A stretch of DNA of 64,000 nt from Gnomoniopsis sp. IMI 355080 (lineage: Eukaryota > Ascomycota > Sordariomycetes > Diaporthales > Gnomoniaceae). A program made the translations under genes and the position numbers. The notes beneath the pieces were generated by a model, which worked only from the letters and a program-made list of their open reading frames with translations, was not told the origin of the DNA and searched no databases. Location: positions 62,001-126,000 of the forward strand of contig JAPEVC010000076.1 of the NCBI GenBank assembly GCA_027946555.1. The letters are read 5' to 3'. Positions 46,121 to 58,015 of this stretch are shown here, one piece after another (the stretch's first letter is position 1; every line of letters starts with the position of its first letter).

Positions 46121-49100
46121 CTATCTTTCTTCCTCCTTATACCGCAGCTCTTTTGCATCTGCTGCTTGCCTCGCCATCATGAGCCTTTTCTTGTTCTGTT
46201 GATCAAGTAACATAAGTTGCAGCTGGTAGTCATGCATGCTAATTTTCTGGTCAGGCACAGCCGCTTGCAGCGCTGCATCCAATTGCTGCGCTGCAATCAC
46301 TTGCTGCGCTTGTGGCGACTCATGCTGGAAAACCTTGAATTGCTCTGCTTCCATGATTAAGCCCTTCCATCTGAGCAACTGTTCTGCCCGATGCTGTGAG
46401 AAAGCGGGAAGATTGAGGATTCTTTCCAACAAAGTGGCCAATTCCCACTGGTTCGCTTCTTCTGCAATGAATAGAGCTTCAGGTGTGACTTTGTCTGAGA
46501 AACCACCCTCCAAAAGGTATTGAACAATTTCAATAGACTTTCCCTTGCAAGCATTGATGATCCATTCGTCTGCTGGCATAGGGGAAACAGGCGTGCAAAT
46601 AGACTGAGCTGTTTTTGGTGATTCTAGCAGCAACTTGAACAAGTTTAAATCGCCTGTCAAGCAAGCTTGACGGATCCATCCTCGCAGTGATGGGGAGCCT
46701 TGCTCTATTTCGAGCTCTGGGCAGCTAAGAAATAGATGGACCACGTCTGTCATTTTCTTCTCGACTGCAATGTCAATTGGTGGGTGTGGCGATGGCCATC
46801 TTGAGTCGTAATTGATTCCAGCCCCTCTTTTCAGCAAGATTTGGCATATCTCAACATGACCGTTGCCAGCAGCCAAGTAGAGGGGATCTCTCCCTAACGA
46901 GCCTTTACCCGTTCTTGAATCGAACTGTTTGAACCTGTAGTCGGGAGGGTTTGTATGCTCACCCGTGCTGTCGTCAAATTGAGGCCCAAATTCTAGAATT
47001 TCTAGCACTGCAGCTAAATCACCTCGTTTAGCCGCCTGCCACAGTGAATCGTTCTTCTTCATCCTTGTGGTCTTGGGAAACAGCAATTGACTATCTGGAG
47101 AGCTGTGGTGCTTGGAAACATGCTCGTTGAGTTTGTTCTGGTTGTCAAATCCGAACTGGAAGGCAAAACACTGTGCCTCAGGACAGCGAAATGGTCGGTC
47201 GTGGCAGTGAACATGACTTACGCGGTCCTGCTCCTTCCCAAATCCAGTCGCAAAGTAGACACACCATATTTTAGGACATTTGAACGCAACTTGGTGTCCG
47301 TAGACGCTGTTTATGACTTCCATGTCCTCGAGTGGCAAGTCCTGGACTCGAAGGGCCTCAATCTGTTTGCGTATGTCGAGCGTGCGGTAGGTGATGCTGA
47401 ATTTGCTGGCTCTTTCTCTTTCATCCAAGGGTAGTTTCTCAATGAATTGTACGACATCATTCCGCAAAAATTCGGTAATATTCAGAGGAACGGGCAGGCT
47501 GTACTCCAACAGATAATCTCTGGTTGACTCCAAGCTGCGTCCAAACTCTTCTTGGCCGTCAACTGCAGTTTCAAGCCTGATGGCTTTCTCGAAATGTTTC
47601 AAGCCATGCTGCACGGCATAATCTTGGAACCCGAAGTATCCCTGCCTGATGTGTTGCAGAATAAGATCATTCCCTGTGCCCAGGAGGAACGGCTTCGAGG
47701 TAAGGTAGCGGAAACAGAATGTTGCAGCCTTCGCATGCTCGAGAGACAGTTTGACATATTGCCTGCGAAGAAGAAATCTGCGATTTATAACATTAGTTGA
47801 GCGAGTTTCGTGATATCTTTCACCTATCCACAAACTTGATTTACTCACTCACACGCAGTGTCGTGGACAATGGTCACGACATCATCGGGTCCTGTTTGTG
47901 CATAATAAACGTTGCGAACATCAACCAAAGCTCCACAGAGCTCCTTGCATTCCACTCGAAGCCGATTCTCTTCATATTCGAATGTACCTGCTTCGACATC
48001 GGTGCAAAATATTGACTGAATCTCTCGCCAGTGGAGAGGTCTCTCAGCGCAAATAACCCACCCGATGGTCTTCAGGGCATCTTGACGCTTGCATTCGGGT
48101 GCATCCTCAAGAATCCATTTGGCGACTCTGTCGTAGCTATATCACCATATTTCAGAAATTATTCAGCGCAAATCTGTACAGAGCACTCACGCTCGTTCCA
48201 TTCCATCCGGAAAGACGTCTGGTTGCATTTCCTGCTTCAAGCGAGAAAGTTTTGTCTGATTCAGAAGATTCTCTAGAACCACGCGAGCATAAAGGAACAT
48301 TCCTGTGAAAATATTAGAACTGTACAAGTGCAAACAAATACCCACTCACCTTTTGCTTTACTAGCTACCCGGGCTACAATTTCTTCTTCCATTGTAGGGG
48401 TAACCCCTTTGCCGAACTTTTGTCGGATTTGCCTACACAATTGGACGCAATATTTCTGAATATCTCTTTCATGATCAGGACACGCTTCCAGAGCGATTTG
48501 AGGCTCATTTGAGAGAATGTTATCCATTAACCCGTCTCTTTGGCCGCTGAAGAGTACCCGGATTGAAGTTGTAGACTGATCAATCCTGTCTTTCACAAGC
48601 CAGAGCAGCCAGTCAAGAGATCTTTTAGCCTCACCAGGGGCTGCTTCGTCCAGACCATCAATTACGATGAAGGACCTCTCATATGAACTGATATTGGTAG
48701 CGATCAATGACTCCAAATTCTTCGTCGACCGCAACCGGACTCCTTCCACTGATGTCATCTCGTTGAAAAGGTGGTCGGACAGAACAGGATCTCGAGTTGC
48801 CATCTGATCCACGATGGTTCTAAGAAGGCTGTTGTGCGTGTCCTTTCCGGGTGTTCCATGTTTGATGTAAGAGTATGCGATCAGAGTTTTGTTATTTCCA
48901 TGGCTCTTGTCGTTCTCGACTATTAAGTGCTCAATAATAGACGACATGAGCGTTGTCTTGCCTACAATATCGTCAACTATCAATTTGAAGGGTTCCAGAG
49001 ACCAGTGAAGGAGAGCTTGGCTTACCTGCACCAGGTATTCCATGTATATATAAGACATCATGCCCTGTGGCCGATCTGTCGGTCCATCTCACAAAAGCCG

Positions 49101-50148
49101 GAGACTTTGTAATCCAAGCCCCTGAATCACTTCCATTTCGATGCTCTGTGATCATCTCCTGATCATTCTGGTAGTCCGTAGCCTCAAGCTTCTCCCTGAT
49201 GTGAAGAAGGCGCCATTTGTGTTTTTCAAGCAGTTCGAAACGAAGTTCTTGCTGCCGCTCCTCACGCAAGGCTGCTATATCATCTCGAGCTTTTGAGATT
49301 TCATACAAAGACGCAGATCCTTTCTCACTCTCCAGCAACTCGCGATGGCGGGACAAACTTTGAAGTATGGGCTGAAATTCAGTGTCAAATGTCTTCCAAG
49401 CGGCGTTGAAGACTTTCTTCCATGCTATATCACGCCACCTTCCATATCAGTAAGAGTCGAAGTCAAGTCTCTCGAAGCATCAAGTGGCAGACAGGTCAAG
49501 AGCTCCAGTTTAAAACAATCTGGGACCATGGGAACGTACTGGATCTTGTGAAAACTTTTAGGGCTGCTTCGTGAAATCGGAGAACATCTGAATAGTAATC
49601 CTCTAGCACAGTAGCCAGGGGAGGGTGTTTTTCCAACATTGATCGGTAAGCCAGCAATCCTGGTATCGCTTCTCCCACCTTTTCGTAAACATCCAGTAGT
49701 TTGTCGAAAGAGTCAAAATGTGTCTTTGCTACCTGATCCATTTCCAAGACTATATTAGCTCTGGTCGGATGTGTAAGCAAAAGGAGGCCACCCGCATTTG
49801 CTTACACCGAGTAGAAATTTGACTGGGCCCTGTTTTCGTGTTAACTTTCAGGAACGCATTATTCAGATGGCTGCATTATTGGCTTACCCAGATGAAGCAA
49901 ACGAGTTCATTTGCATTGACGAACACTTCGATCGACTGTCCTAGTTGATCCATTGCCTCGATGAAGCCCTTGATTCTACGCATTCTGCGATTTAACCCTG
50001 GTTCATCCTGGATTCTGAGGCAGAATGCTTGAATATCCTCGACATTGTCAATAGTAAACTGGTTGGCAAGCCCTGAGGATTTTGTAGCCAGGGACTGCTT
50101 GAAGTGGTTCAGCGCCCTTTGAAAACTGTCAGGATTTGGTCCGACCAT
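46121..50148 (-). CDS. NLR-like protein: DUF7708-like, NACHT, C2H2-like, ankyrin repeats
   Basis: Intact STAND-type protein of 1187 residues. Eight exons: 50148-49888, 49829-49808, 49758-49540, 49424-49026, 48961-48350, 48302-48191, 48136-47855 and 47777-46121. The N-terminal part (about 1-165) resembles the fungal DUF7708 domain (FIWGPVKFLL, SFDKLLDVYEKVGEAIP, STWKKVFNAAWKTF). The NACHT follows: P-loop LYIHGIPGAGKTTLM near residue 295, rebuilt across an intron, and Walker B SFIVIDGLDEAAPG near 400. A winged-helix-like linker, then two degenerate Cys/His fingers near 805 (CPKIWC, VHCHDRPFRC), then ankyrin-like repeats (PLYLAAGNGHVEICQILLKRGA) and a Gln-rich C-terminus follow. Exon 2 is 22 nt. 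The frame is open upstream of 50148 but has no ATG, so an extra 5' exon is possible. Confidence 0.85.
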
Positions 50149-50821
50149 TTCGACTTCGGACTGGGCTGGCAACTTTGTGGCTAAATCGTCGGAGCCAGAT
50201 GCTGATTTTTCGGTGTTCAAAACTGAGCGATTACTGTATAGGGATGTGGAAAAAGATGTTGAGATCGCTGCGGTCGCGAGCCTTGAGCTTTCTTGGCAGG
50301 TCAGACGTGAGTATTGTAGCTCCGATTATACGGATTGCCCTCCGCTTAACTAGGAGTCAGGCGATTGCTGAGGCAGGGCATATAAGCAGATAAGGTCGTT
50401 AAACGAGGTGGGCGGCTGTAGCCTGTTCGTGCGCCAGGGCTGTGCAGAAAGAGGGGTATACATGGGGCAGTGTGCATGGGTTGTCCAATCTTTTGCCCAT
50501 TGAGAATCAATTCAGCAGGTCTTTCCTGCAAGTCCGAATGCGCCTTACCCAACAAAGCGGTGTGCTATGTATTCCAGCTGGATTGCAAACCTGCCTTGGC
50601 AAACGCACAACGCACAATATGTGGCGAAGTACGCACAGCAACAGTGGAACATATTGCAGCCTCAACTGCTCCATGAGTGTTTGAGAATCACAATCGTAGA
50701 GCGTGAATGTGAAGGCCATGTCTATACAAAATATCGCGCGTCCCGAATCTACATTTATCTCAATCTCAAACCCTTGAAGCCGGGAATAGGGCATCACGGA
50801 TCGGCTAGGTGACTTAGCAAG
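50149..50821. promoter_or_regulatory. Shared divergent promoter region of NLR-like and SNF2 genes
   Basis: 673 bp separate two divergently transcribed intact genes. No third gene is visible. Both core promoters must lie here, so shared regulation is possible but not shown by the sequence. Confidence 0.5.
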
Positions 50822-53719
50822 ATGCAATCATTCAGGACTGAAATTTGCTATGGTGCGGTAAGATTCAATCGACCTACTCACAATGGCGGAATGGTTTCCA
50901 AAGACTCTTTGAACAATATTCACTCAGCTAATAGCAATGTTAGCTATTCGGTGCTGTTGCAAAGCCGTGTGGAAGCAAGACTTTCGCAAGGCAGGAATGG
51001 TCAGCTCAGACTTCCGACACGTTTTCATTCTTCAATCTGGCAGAACAGACACCAGGAGTTTTCAAACTATCCTCTGGTGAGATAGACCTTGCCGTACTGG
51101 ATATGAACACAGCCTCAAAATTAGGGACCTTGCGTAAGATTCCCGGAGTGAGATATGAAGCTGTAGTCGAAACTCGCACCACGACCAAGCGCAGAGCCAA
51201 ATTATCGTCGCCATTCAACCTATCCGTCAATATTTATGGCTCAAGACAAGCTGCCGATGAGGTGTCACATGCTTTGTCTATGATAAACGACGCGTTTCTT
51301 CAGCACCCGCAAGCTTTAGGCGTCAGTGTCGAATACCACAACCCAGATATGTTGATCTTTTCTGGACAACAAGCAAGCATGAATCATTTGGTGGGCACTT
51401 TTACATCGAACTCGATGGAAAGCCAATTATCACGGGATGTTCAAGGAATACTAGACTCGCTGAGTCAAGTGGCAGAGACTGATAAACTAAATCATATCGA
51501 GGGTTTATTAACTCCACTCACGCAACATCAAGAGGTTGGTGTTCGCTTTATATTGCAGCGAGAAGACGACACGTTCAGTGCTAGGATGTCAGAGCATCTC
51601 ACGCAGGTAACTCGAGCTACGTCCATGCGAGATGGCCCCAGGCAGCCTGCTCAGCTTGGTGGTTTGATAGCAGATGTCATGGGCCTAGGGAAAACACTTA
51701 CCATGCTTGCCTCAGTCCTGCACTCGGTAGACAAGGCCCTAGACCATGCGTACTTTGACACACCTGTGTCAGAGCCTCGAACCAAATTGAATCTTACCAA
51801 GGCTACCTTGGTAGTTGTTCCATCGGTTCGTAAGTGAGAGAACCCAAACGACCATGAAATTCGAGGAAAAGGGCAATCTGACAATATCAGAGCTTATGGA
51901 GAATTGGGAGTCTGAGATTTCCACGTAAGTCTAATATCGAAAGAATGCTCAAGTTCATGATAATTAGACCATGGGACCAAATACTGACACGACGACACCA
52001 TCAGCCACTTTTCCGTTGATGCTCTCCAGCATGTACGGTTCCACGGGTCAAATCGTCCGACAAGTGCGGAGGGTCTGAAAGCACCAGATGTGGTCATCAC
52101 AACCTATGCCACCTTAGCTGCAGACCATGAAGGTCCTGCTCTGCTTTACAATATGGAATGGTACCGTGTTGTGCTTGATGAAGGTAAAGTAACGGTTCCT
52201 TCTGTTTTTGCAGTAACTTTTATTCAAGCCATCTACAGCACATTACATACGGAATTACAACACGAAGCAATTCAAGGCGACAGTCGACCTTCGAGCACGA
52301 CGAAGATGGTGTCTCTCAGGCACGCCAATCCAGAACAGAATGGAGGATCTGGCCTCACTGGCACAGTTCCTCCAACTTCCTCCTCTATGTTCGAGAGATT
52401 TATTCGACAAATATGTTTTGAAACCTCTATCGGAGCCAGTGACAAATTCAAAGCCGTTGAGGGCCTTCATGGAGGCTTACTGCCTACGGCGAACAGAGTC
52501 TTGTCTATCACTGCCTCACAGCCGCGAGGAACTCGTTTCTCTCCGTCTGTCACTTCCAGAGCGAGAAGCATACGATAACGTCCTGCAAATTGCTCGCAGG
52601 AAGATTGACGATATGGTCAGCAGTGGCCAGAACTCACGTTGCACTCAATTGTTTACAGCTCTCTTGCGAATGAGAATGATTTGCAATACAGGCACTTTCG
52701 GATCAACGGGAGAAGAGAATCTCTCATCAAACACCTTGCGGATCGAATTACCGTCTACGTTGCAAAATGAATGCACGCTATGTTCAGTCGTTGATGAGGA
52801 TAGCCAACTGCTCCTTGCTTCTTGCGAAGTCTGTCCAGACTGCTTGAGGCCATTACTTCAGCGATCTCCCAGTCCACTTCCGCCCTCTGTTTCCCAATCA
52901 GACGGTGGAGCTGCAATTGGTTTTCATCAGCAGCAATTCTCCACGAAGCTGAACGCGGTGAAGGACGGTATGGTCAGTGCCAAGGCCTCGAATGAAAAAG
53001 CGTGAGTGTGAGCCATCCTCTAGTCATGACTCAATTTGTTGCTAAATAGTTCCTCATACAGTATTGTGTTTTCGTATTGGAAAAGTACACTGCGTATTCT
53101 GGCCCGCTTACTCAAAGACGTCGGTGTAGAATATGTCCAGGTTGATGGCGATACTAGCTTTGCGGACCGATCATTTCGTTTGCGAAGCTTCAAGCAAAAT
53201 CCCGATATATTTGTATTGCTTATGACCGTTGAGGTTGGTGCTATAGGGCAAGTAGACTCGTTCTGTCTCCACGCTGGAAGAGGTTTTGCTGATCTGAGAT
53301 AGCCTGAATCTGACGGTAGCCAACCAAGTACACATCGTTGAGCCACAGTGGAACCCTTCAGTAGAAGAGCAAGCAGTGGCACGGGCGGTACGGATGGGTC
53401 AAGAACGGGAGGTCACAATCTTTCGATACGTACTCCAGGATACAGTAGAACAGGTAAAGTTTCCTAATTGTTAATATGCGAAACGGTTGCTAATACCTAA
53501 GTATCTCTTTTAGAATGTCGTCAAGCTCCAAGAAAGGAAGCGAAACTTGGCCAAGTTTACCCTCGGGTCCAAGTCAGACCAAAATATTTCGGATACAGTT
53601 CAGGTAAGTGTACCAAGTATTCGATTTTCCGGTATGAATTCTTGTATTAATCAATTGACTAGGATTTAGAGATGGTACTGGACTTGAAACCTCGGAAGAG
53701 AGCTTGGGAAGAAACTTGA
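50822..53719 (+). CDS. SNF2 family ATPase, SMARCA3/HLTF-like
   Basis: Predicted DNA-dependent ATPase of 797 residues. Nine exons: 50822-50857, 50944-51829, 51891-51924, 52005-52183, 52239-53001, 53050-53247, 53303-53453, 53514-53603 and 53663-53719. Helicase motifs are intact: GGLIADVMGLGKT (I), VITTYATL (Ib), DEAHYIRN rebuilt across an intron (II), RRWCLSGTPIQNRMEDL (III), SIVFSYW (IV), GAIGLNLTVANQVHIVEPQWN (V) and QAVARAVRMGQ (VI). A Cys cluster (CTLC then SCEVCPDC) in the RING position is too degenerate to be a normal RING. The N-terminal region (NIYGSRQAADEVSHAL, FLQHP) is typical of fungal SMARCA3-like proteins. Intron 53248-53302 is GC-AG. Confidence 0.87.
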
Positions 53720-56022
53720 AAGCCAGCTTCGTGCAGCAAACTGTCAACGGCTTACCTAGGTACCCAGAACCAAGCTACCAGGACCACCTGGTTCGTGCTA
53801 AAAGGCTACTGAGTTAACCAACTGACTGTTGGTTGTTCTGCTGCTCTATGTACTCTACCGTCATAGAAGCACTGGCGCCCTCATCCTCTGGGCGACAAGT
53901 TCGAGCATGAAATTGGCCGTACCAGAGACAGCACCGAGCAACGTAGTTTCTCATGCTTGCGTCTAGCCTCCTGGTCTTTTCGGAGTTGGAATGACCTTTC
54001 GAGACTTCATGTCACCTGTGTCTCAGATAACCATGGGTTACGGCTACCTAAAGAGGCGAGGATTAGAAGCTCACAATATAGGCTTTGAACGCAAGGCGCA
54101 AGGAAGGGAGGAGTTGGGCGTGATCTATATCAATACTTCGGCCGGGCGTGATTCGATTACATACGAAGCCTTGTCACGCAGTTCACGTCGTTACGAGAAA
54201 TTTTGATCTACGTAAGTTGACACTTGTGTTCTGATCGGGCTACAAACTAGCTGGCAGTTTTAGAAGCGTCCTCGCTAGGTGCTTCTTTGATTCTATCAAC
54301 ACGACTTCTTGGCTGCTCTTCTTTTCTAAGGCTGTTGTGCGGCCGGCACATCTTGGTACGCATGAGTTCTCTTTGTAGCCCTTGCCTGAAAGCAGAGTGA
54401 TACACGGACACGGAACTGAGAAGACATTCATCTTGGATGCAACCTTGCAAGGTGCGAATATGTAGAGGACAAAGGCGGCTCTTCAACGCCTTCGGCAAAC
54501 ATGGCCTCCCGGGGGTGGGAAGATTAATTTGCTTGGTCAACTTCCAAATTGAGCTACTGAGGTAGCCGATTAATGATTGACTACTTCGGACAAAAGAGAG
54601 AGAGGGGGGGTGGTTTGTTTGTTAAGGTTAACCTTAGCTCTGACATTCGCAGTAACACCATGGAGCCTCGCTTGATATGCGGATCCTTCATGCTCCCCGT
54701 AGTACATGTATGGTTGCGATTGTCTAAATTAAAGTTCTCCGTCACGTGTGTAAATGGTCTGAGGCAACGCGGCTATTCTCTGGGCACATCACGACGACAG
54801 CCTCTCGAAGACGTGAAGCCAAAATTTGAAATTACCGAAGAACTTCGGCACCAAGTAGACCACGGGCCTTGTGTAACCTGGGAAATTGTCCCATGATACG
54901 TTGGAAACCCTTAATTTCGTCCCGGTTCTATCTAGGTTGTTCTGCTGGTGAGTGTATTGCTGCTCTGTTTGTTTTGAGTCCCGTGCAGGGCAAAATTGAA
55001 GCTCGGAGATTGTTGCCGAGTGTATGTGCGGGCAGCATGAGGACTTTGGTAACCCTGACGTGTTGTCAGAGTGAAAGCTTGCTAGGCAAGGCCGGGGGCT
55101 GCTGCGATCAGTCGTGTATCATCCTGATTGTGGTCAATTCACCCTGAGATGAACACTGGAGCCTCGTTTCTTGTAGCTTCCTCTGGTTGCGGCTGGATCG
55201 ATTGGCGCGCCAGCCGCGTACCAGTAAAAGAGTTGCCTTGGACTTGTTCTGGATTACCAACTCGTCCGTCTTGTGATACTAAGCCAGGTGAGCGTTGTTG
55301 AGAAGCAGCAGATTGATCACAGCCCAAGTGAAACCGGACTACGAAGTGGACCGTGAGGTCTGGCACAAGCTGACTGGCTGTTGTATCCTTTAGCGAGAGC
55401 TTATAATGCCCCAGCCCCTTCCCCTTGCTGGACTTCCGAATGGGTTCGATCGGTGGCGGGGAGCTTCGAAAGCTTATCTGACTACTTCCAGGCGCAAACT
55501 GGTTGGGCGCCGTCAGGTGCGGTCACAGACGGGTGTCGACAAATTCATGCCAGAGTAAGGCATACAGCGTAGTTCGTAGTTCGTCAATCCACAGACTGGT
55601 CCTGTTTATTGGTAAGGATCATGGCAGGTTTCATGCACGTAGGTTCAGCCCAGTTGGCTCGCCGCCACTACTTGTTCTATTCCATAATCCTCGAATTCAT
55701 TCCATAGTCTGCTGTGTGGGTATCAAATATGCCTAACAGCGCCTTGTATCCAGATGCCCTATGCAAAAGGGGAAAAGTCCTATTGTAATAAACGCTTAGA
55801 TCCCAAACTCCAACCGATGCGTGTCTTGACTCTAATTCATGTGTAATATGCCTCGAAGCTGTCATAAATCGCCTGTACAAAGAAGAACCGAACTCCTGAT
55901 GATCATGGTCTGTACATGATTGAAATGCCTCGAAGCAGATGCTTGTTCGTAGTAGTGTTGCAATCGAATACCAGGTAAAGTGAAAAAAGTCGATCAGTTA
56001 GTATGGACTGGGAAATTGGTAA
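53720..56022. other. Intergenic, 2.3 kb without a recognised gene
   Basis: Open frames of about 60-107 codons (for example 54573-54896) show no motif or splice pattern. TACCTAGGTA occurs at 53753-53762, right after the SNF2 stop. I see no transposon ends. Confidence 0.45.
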
Positions 56023-56687
56023 TCATGCCGCGCGGGCCAGCGAGGCCTTGTCGCACTGGAAACCGACGGAATATCGGAAATCCGGGGTGTCCCATGTGAT
56101 CGGGATGAGCGTCAGGAGATTGACGAAAGGCTTTCCGTCCTTTGTGAAATTTGTGATGGTCGTTTGGTGCTCTACATTCGCCTTGATCGCATCGCGCATT
56201 CCCCGAATGGTGCTATTGTCGACGTATTTCCGTGCGGATTTCGGCTTGACGTTCCCACCAGGTTCTTGGAGAAAGCGACAATTCTTGCCCTGAATCTCGT
56301 GCATCCGATAGCCCGTCATCTGCAGAAACGGATCCGAGGCGTAGACGATCGGGTTGTCTGGCTGAGCGAGATCACAGACGATGAGAGCGACGGAGCAGTC
56401 AATGGGACCCAAGTGGATCTGCGCGTTGGGCCGGGCGTAAATTCGTAACAGCACGGTCATCATGTCCAGACCACTAGGGCAATAGAGCCCGGGGTATATG
56501 AGAGGATTAGAGGTGTCATCCGAGTCGTCTGACGGATAGTCCGGCACTGGGCTTCTAGTCGATTTGCCATCGTTGGAGAATCGATACTGCAAAGGTAATT
56601 ATTTTTTTAGTACGGTGGATCCAGCGGTGGGAAGGAAAATGTAGGAGTCACACGAACATCAAGAGCACAAGACTCCCACGGATTCAT
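56023..56687 (-). CDS. vvd: VIVID-like LOV-domain blue-light photoreceptor
   Basis: Short LOV protein that damps light signalling by the White Collar complex in the Neurospora model. Exons are 56687-56652 and 56586-56023 (65-nt intron, phase 0), 199 residues. It starts MNPWE, as Neurospora VVD does near its N-terminus. The LOV core runs about residues 65-185 and includes VALIVCDLAQPDNPIVYAS, FLQMTGY and the flavin-adduct signature GKNCRFLQ with the photoactive cysteine at 115. NFTKDGKPFVNLLTLIPI and RYSVGFQCD follow. The N-cap region with YPGLYCPSGLDMM is also VVD-like. There is no other domain, which separates it from WC-1 and ENVOY-unlike sensors. Upstream GATCGA motifs are described separately. 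Confidence 0.93.
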
Positions 56688-58015
56688 CGTCACTAATTGA
56701 TAATATATGACAACGTCGTCCAAGGAGAGTAGGTTGTCGGATATGTGCTCGTCACGGCGTACAGAGCACCTCTGTCTCGCGCGGCTTCGTTGAGGGTGAA
56801 ATTGTAAAGGACTCCGGAAGTAGGTTCAATCGAATGGGCCACGAAGATAATGATTGAAACGAGCAAACTTGACGGGAGTAATCCGACCTTTAAAGAAGAG
56901 ACCTTTGTGCGCGGAGCAAGCAACGGCCGGATCGAATAAGGACTAAATCGAGATGCGCGAAGTGTCAATGGAGCCCAAAGCCATGTACATGAATTGGTCA
57001 TGGATAGGCCGTTTACAACTAATAAGGCCCTGCATAGCATACTACGGTACATGTAGGAAGGCCGGATGGAAGAATCGAAGCGAATGGGGAATCGGGCCAG
57101 CCAAGTGAAGGAAGTGGACATGTTGCGGGAGCGGAATCATCGAGAGTCTCGATCGCCCTTTCGCAGGAACGTCGCATCTTCCTGTGATCGCGGCAAGATG
57201 ATGTAGGTGGAGGGATCGAGCCTAGTGGGGGAAGACGTGCTTGGATGACCCGGGCCCAAAGACGAACTTGGTACACAACTTTACCCTTATGGGCACAGGC
57301 ACGGATACAAAATACAAACGGTGCAACCGCAGAAACATCAAGGTGGCTTTGACAGGGGTCTCCTCTGTCGTCTGGAAGAACATCGGGATTCGCATTGGCA
57401 TTTCACGACATGCATATTGGACACCTTGCCGCGATCGAATTCCAAAATACACTTCCTAGATGGGAGGGTACTTTGTCAAGGAAGTGTGGATTATGGCCTG
57501 ATTTCTAAGTCATGGACAGACGACCACAGCCGCAATTCCCACTGAACAGCAATCGAGAGGGGCTCGGCATGGACATCGACCAGTGCTGGGCATCGTGGGG
57601 ATCTGGAAAAAAGAGGGTGGGCGTGATTCCCAGGGGGCGGTGATTGGTGACGATCGAGGCTGTCGTCGCTTTCTGGGGCGATCGCGGCTGATGTGGATAC
57701 CCACGGACAATGAAACGCAAGGACGCTGCACGCAACCCGGCAACGTGGAGCACTTGTATGTTAACTAGCCACAAATCGCGCCGATCTCGATTGTTAAGCC
57801 ACATCGCACCTCGCGTCTCGTCAACGTTGCTCATACTTCTCGACGCACATTTCCGATTCTCGTGTGGCTACCTACAGGTGCTAGACGCAGTACCAACAAG
57901 ACTGTCGTGCATACACTTGCTGGCACTCAAAATGCTCCCAACTCTCTCGTCAGATTCTTTCCGAGTCCGTCAGAATGACGAAGACGGTCACTCATGATTC
58001 GTGACGCCTTCATCT
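56688..58015. promoter_or_regulatory. Upstream region of the VIVID-like gene with GATCGA-type motifs
   Basis: GATCGA occurs at 56930, 57214, 57433 and 57652, CGATCG at 57150, and GATCGC at 57186 and 57680. The White Collar complex is known to bind GATC-containing light-response elements. No gene was recognised in these 1.3 kb. Function of the sites is inferred. Confidence 0.5.

Noticed and set aside
47778..47848. Separate start of the ankyrin protein at 47848
   Set aside because: These residues are the translation of an intron (gtgtgagt..cgcag). The exon joins the NACHT part in frame, so there is one gene rather than two.
50149..50220. Longer NLR N-terminus starting at 50220
   Set aside because: The codon there is TTG. 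The first in-frame ATG is at 50148, and the frame upstream closes with a stop without any ATG.
54573..54896. 107-codon plus-strand frame after the SNF2 gene
   Set aside because: It begins in a G-rich repeat and shows no family motif, codon pattern or splice partner.
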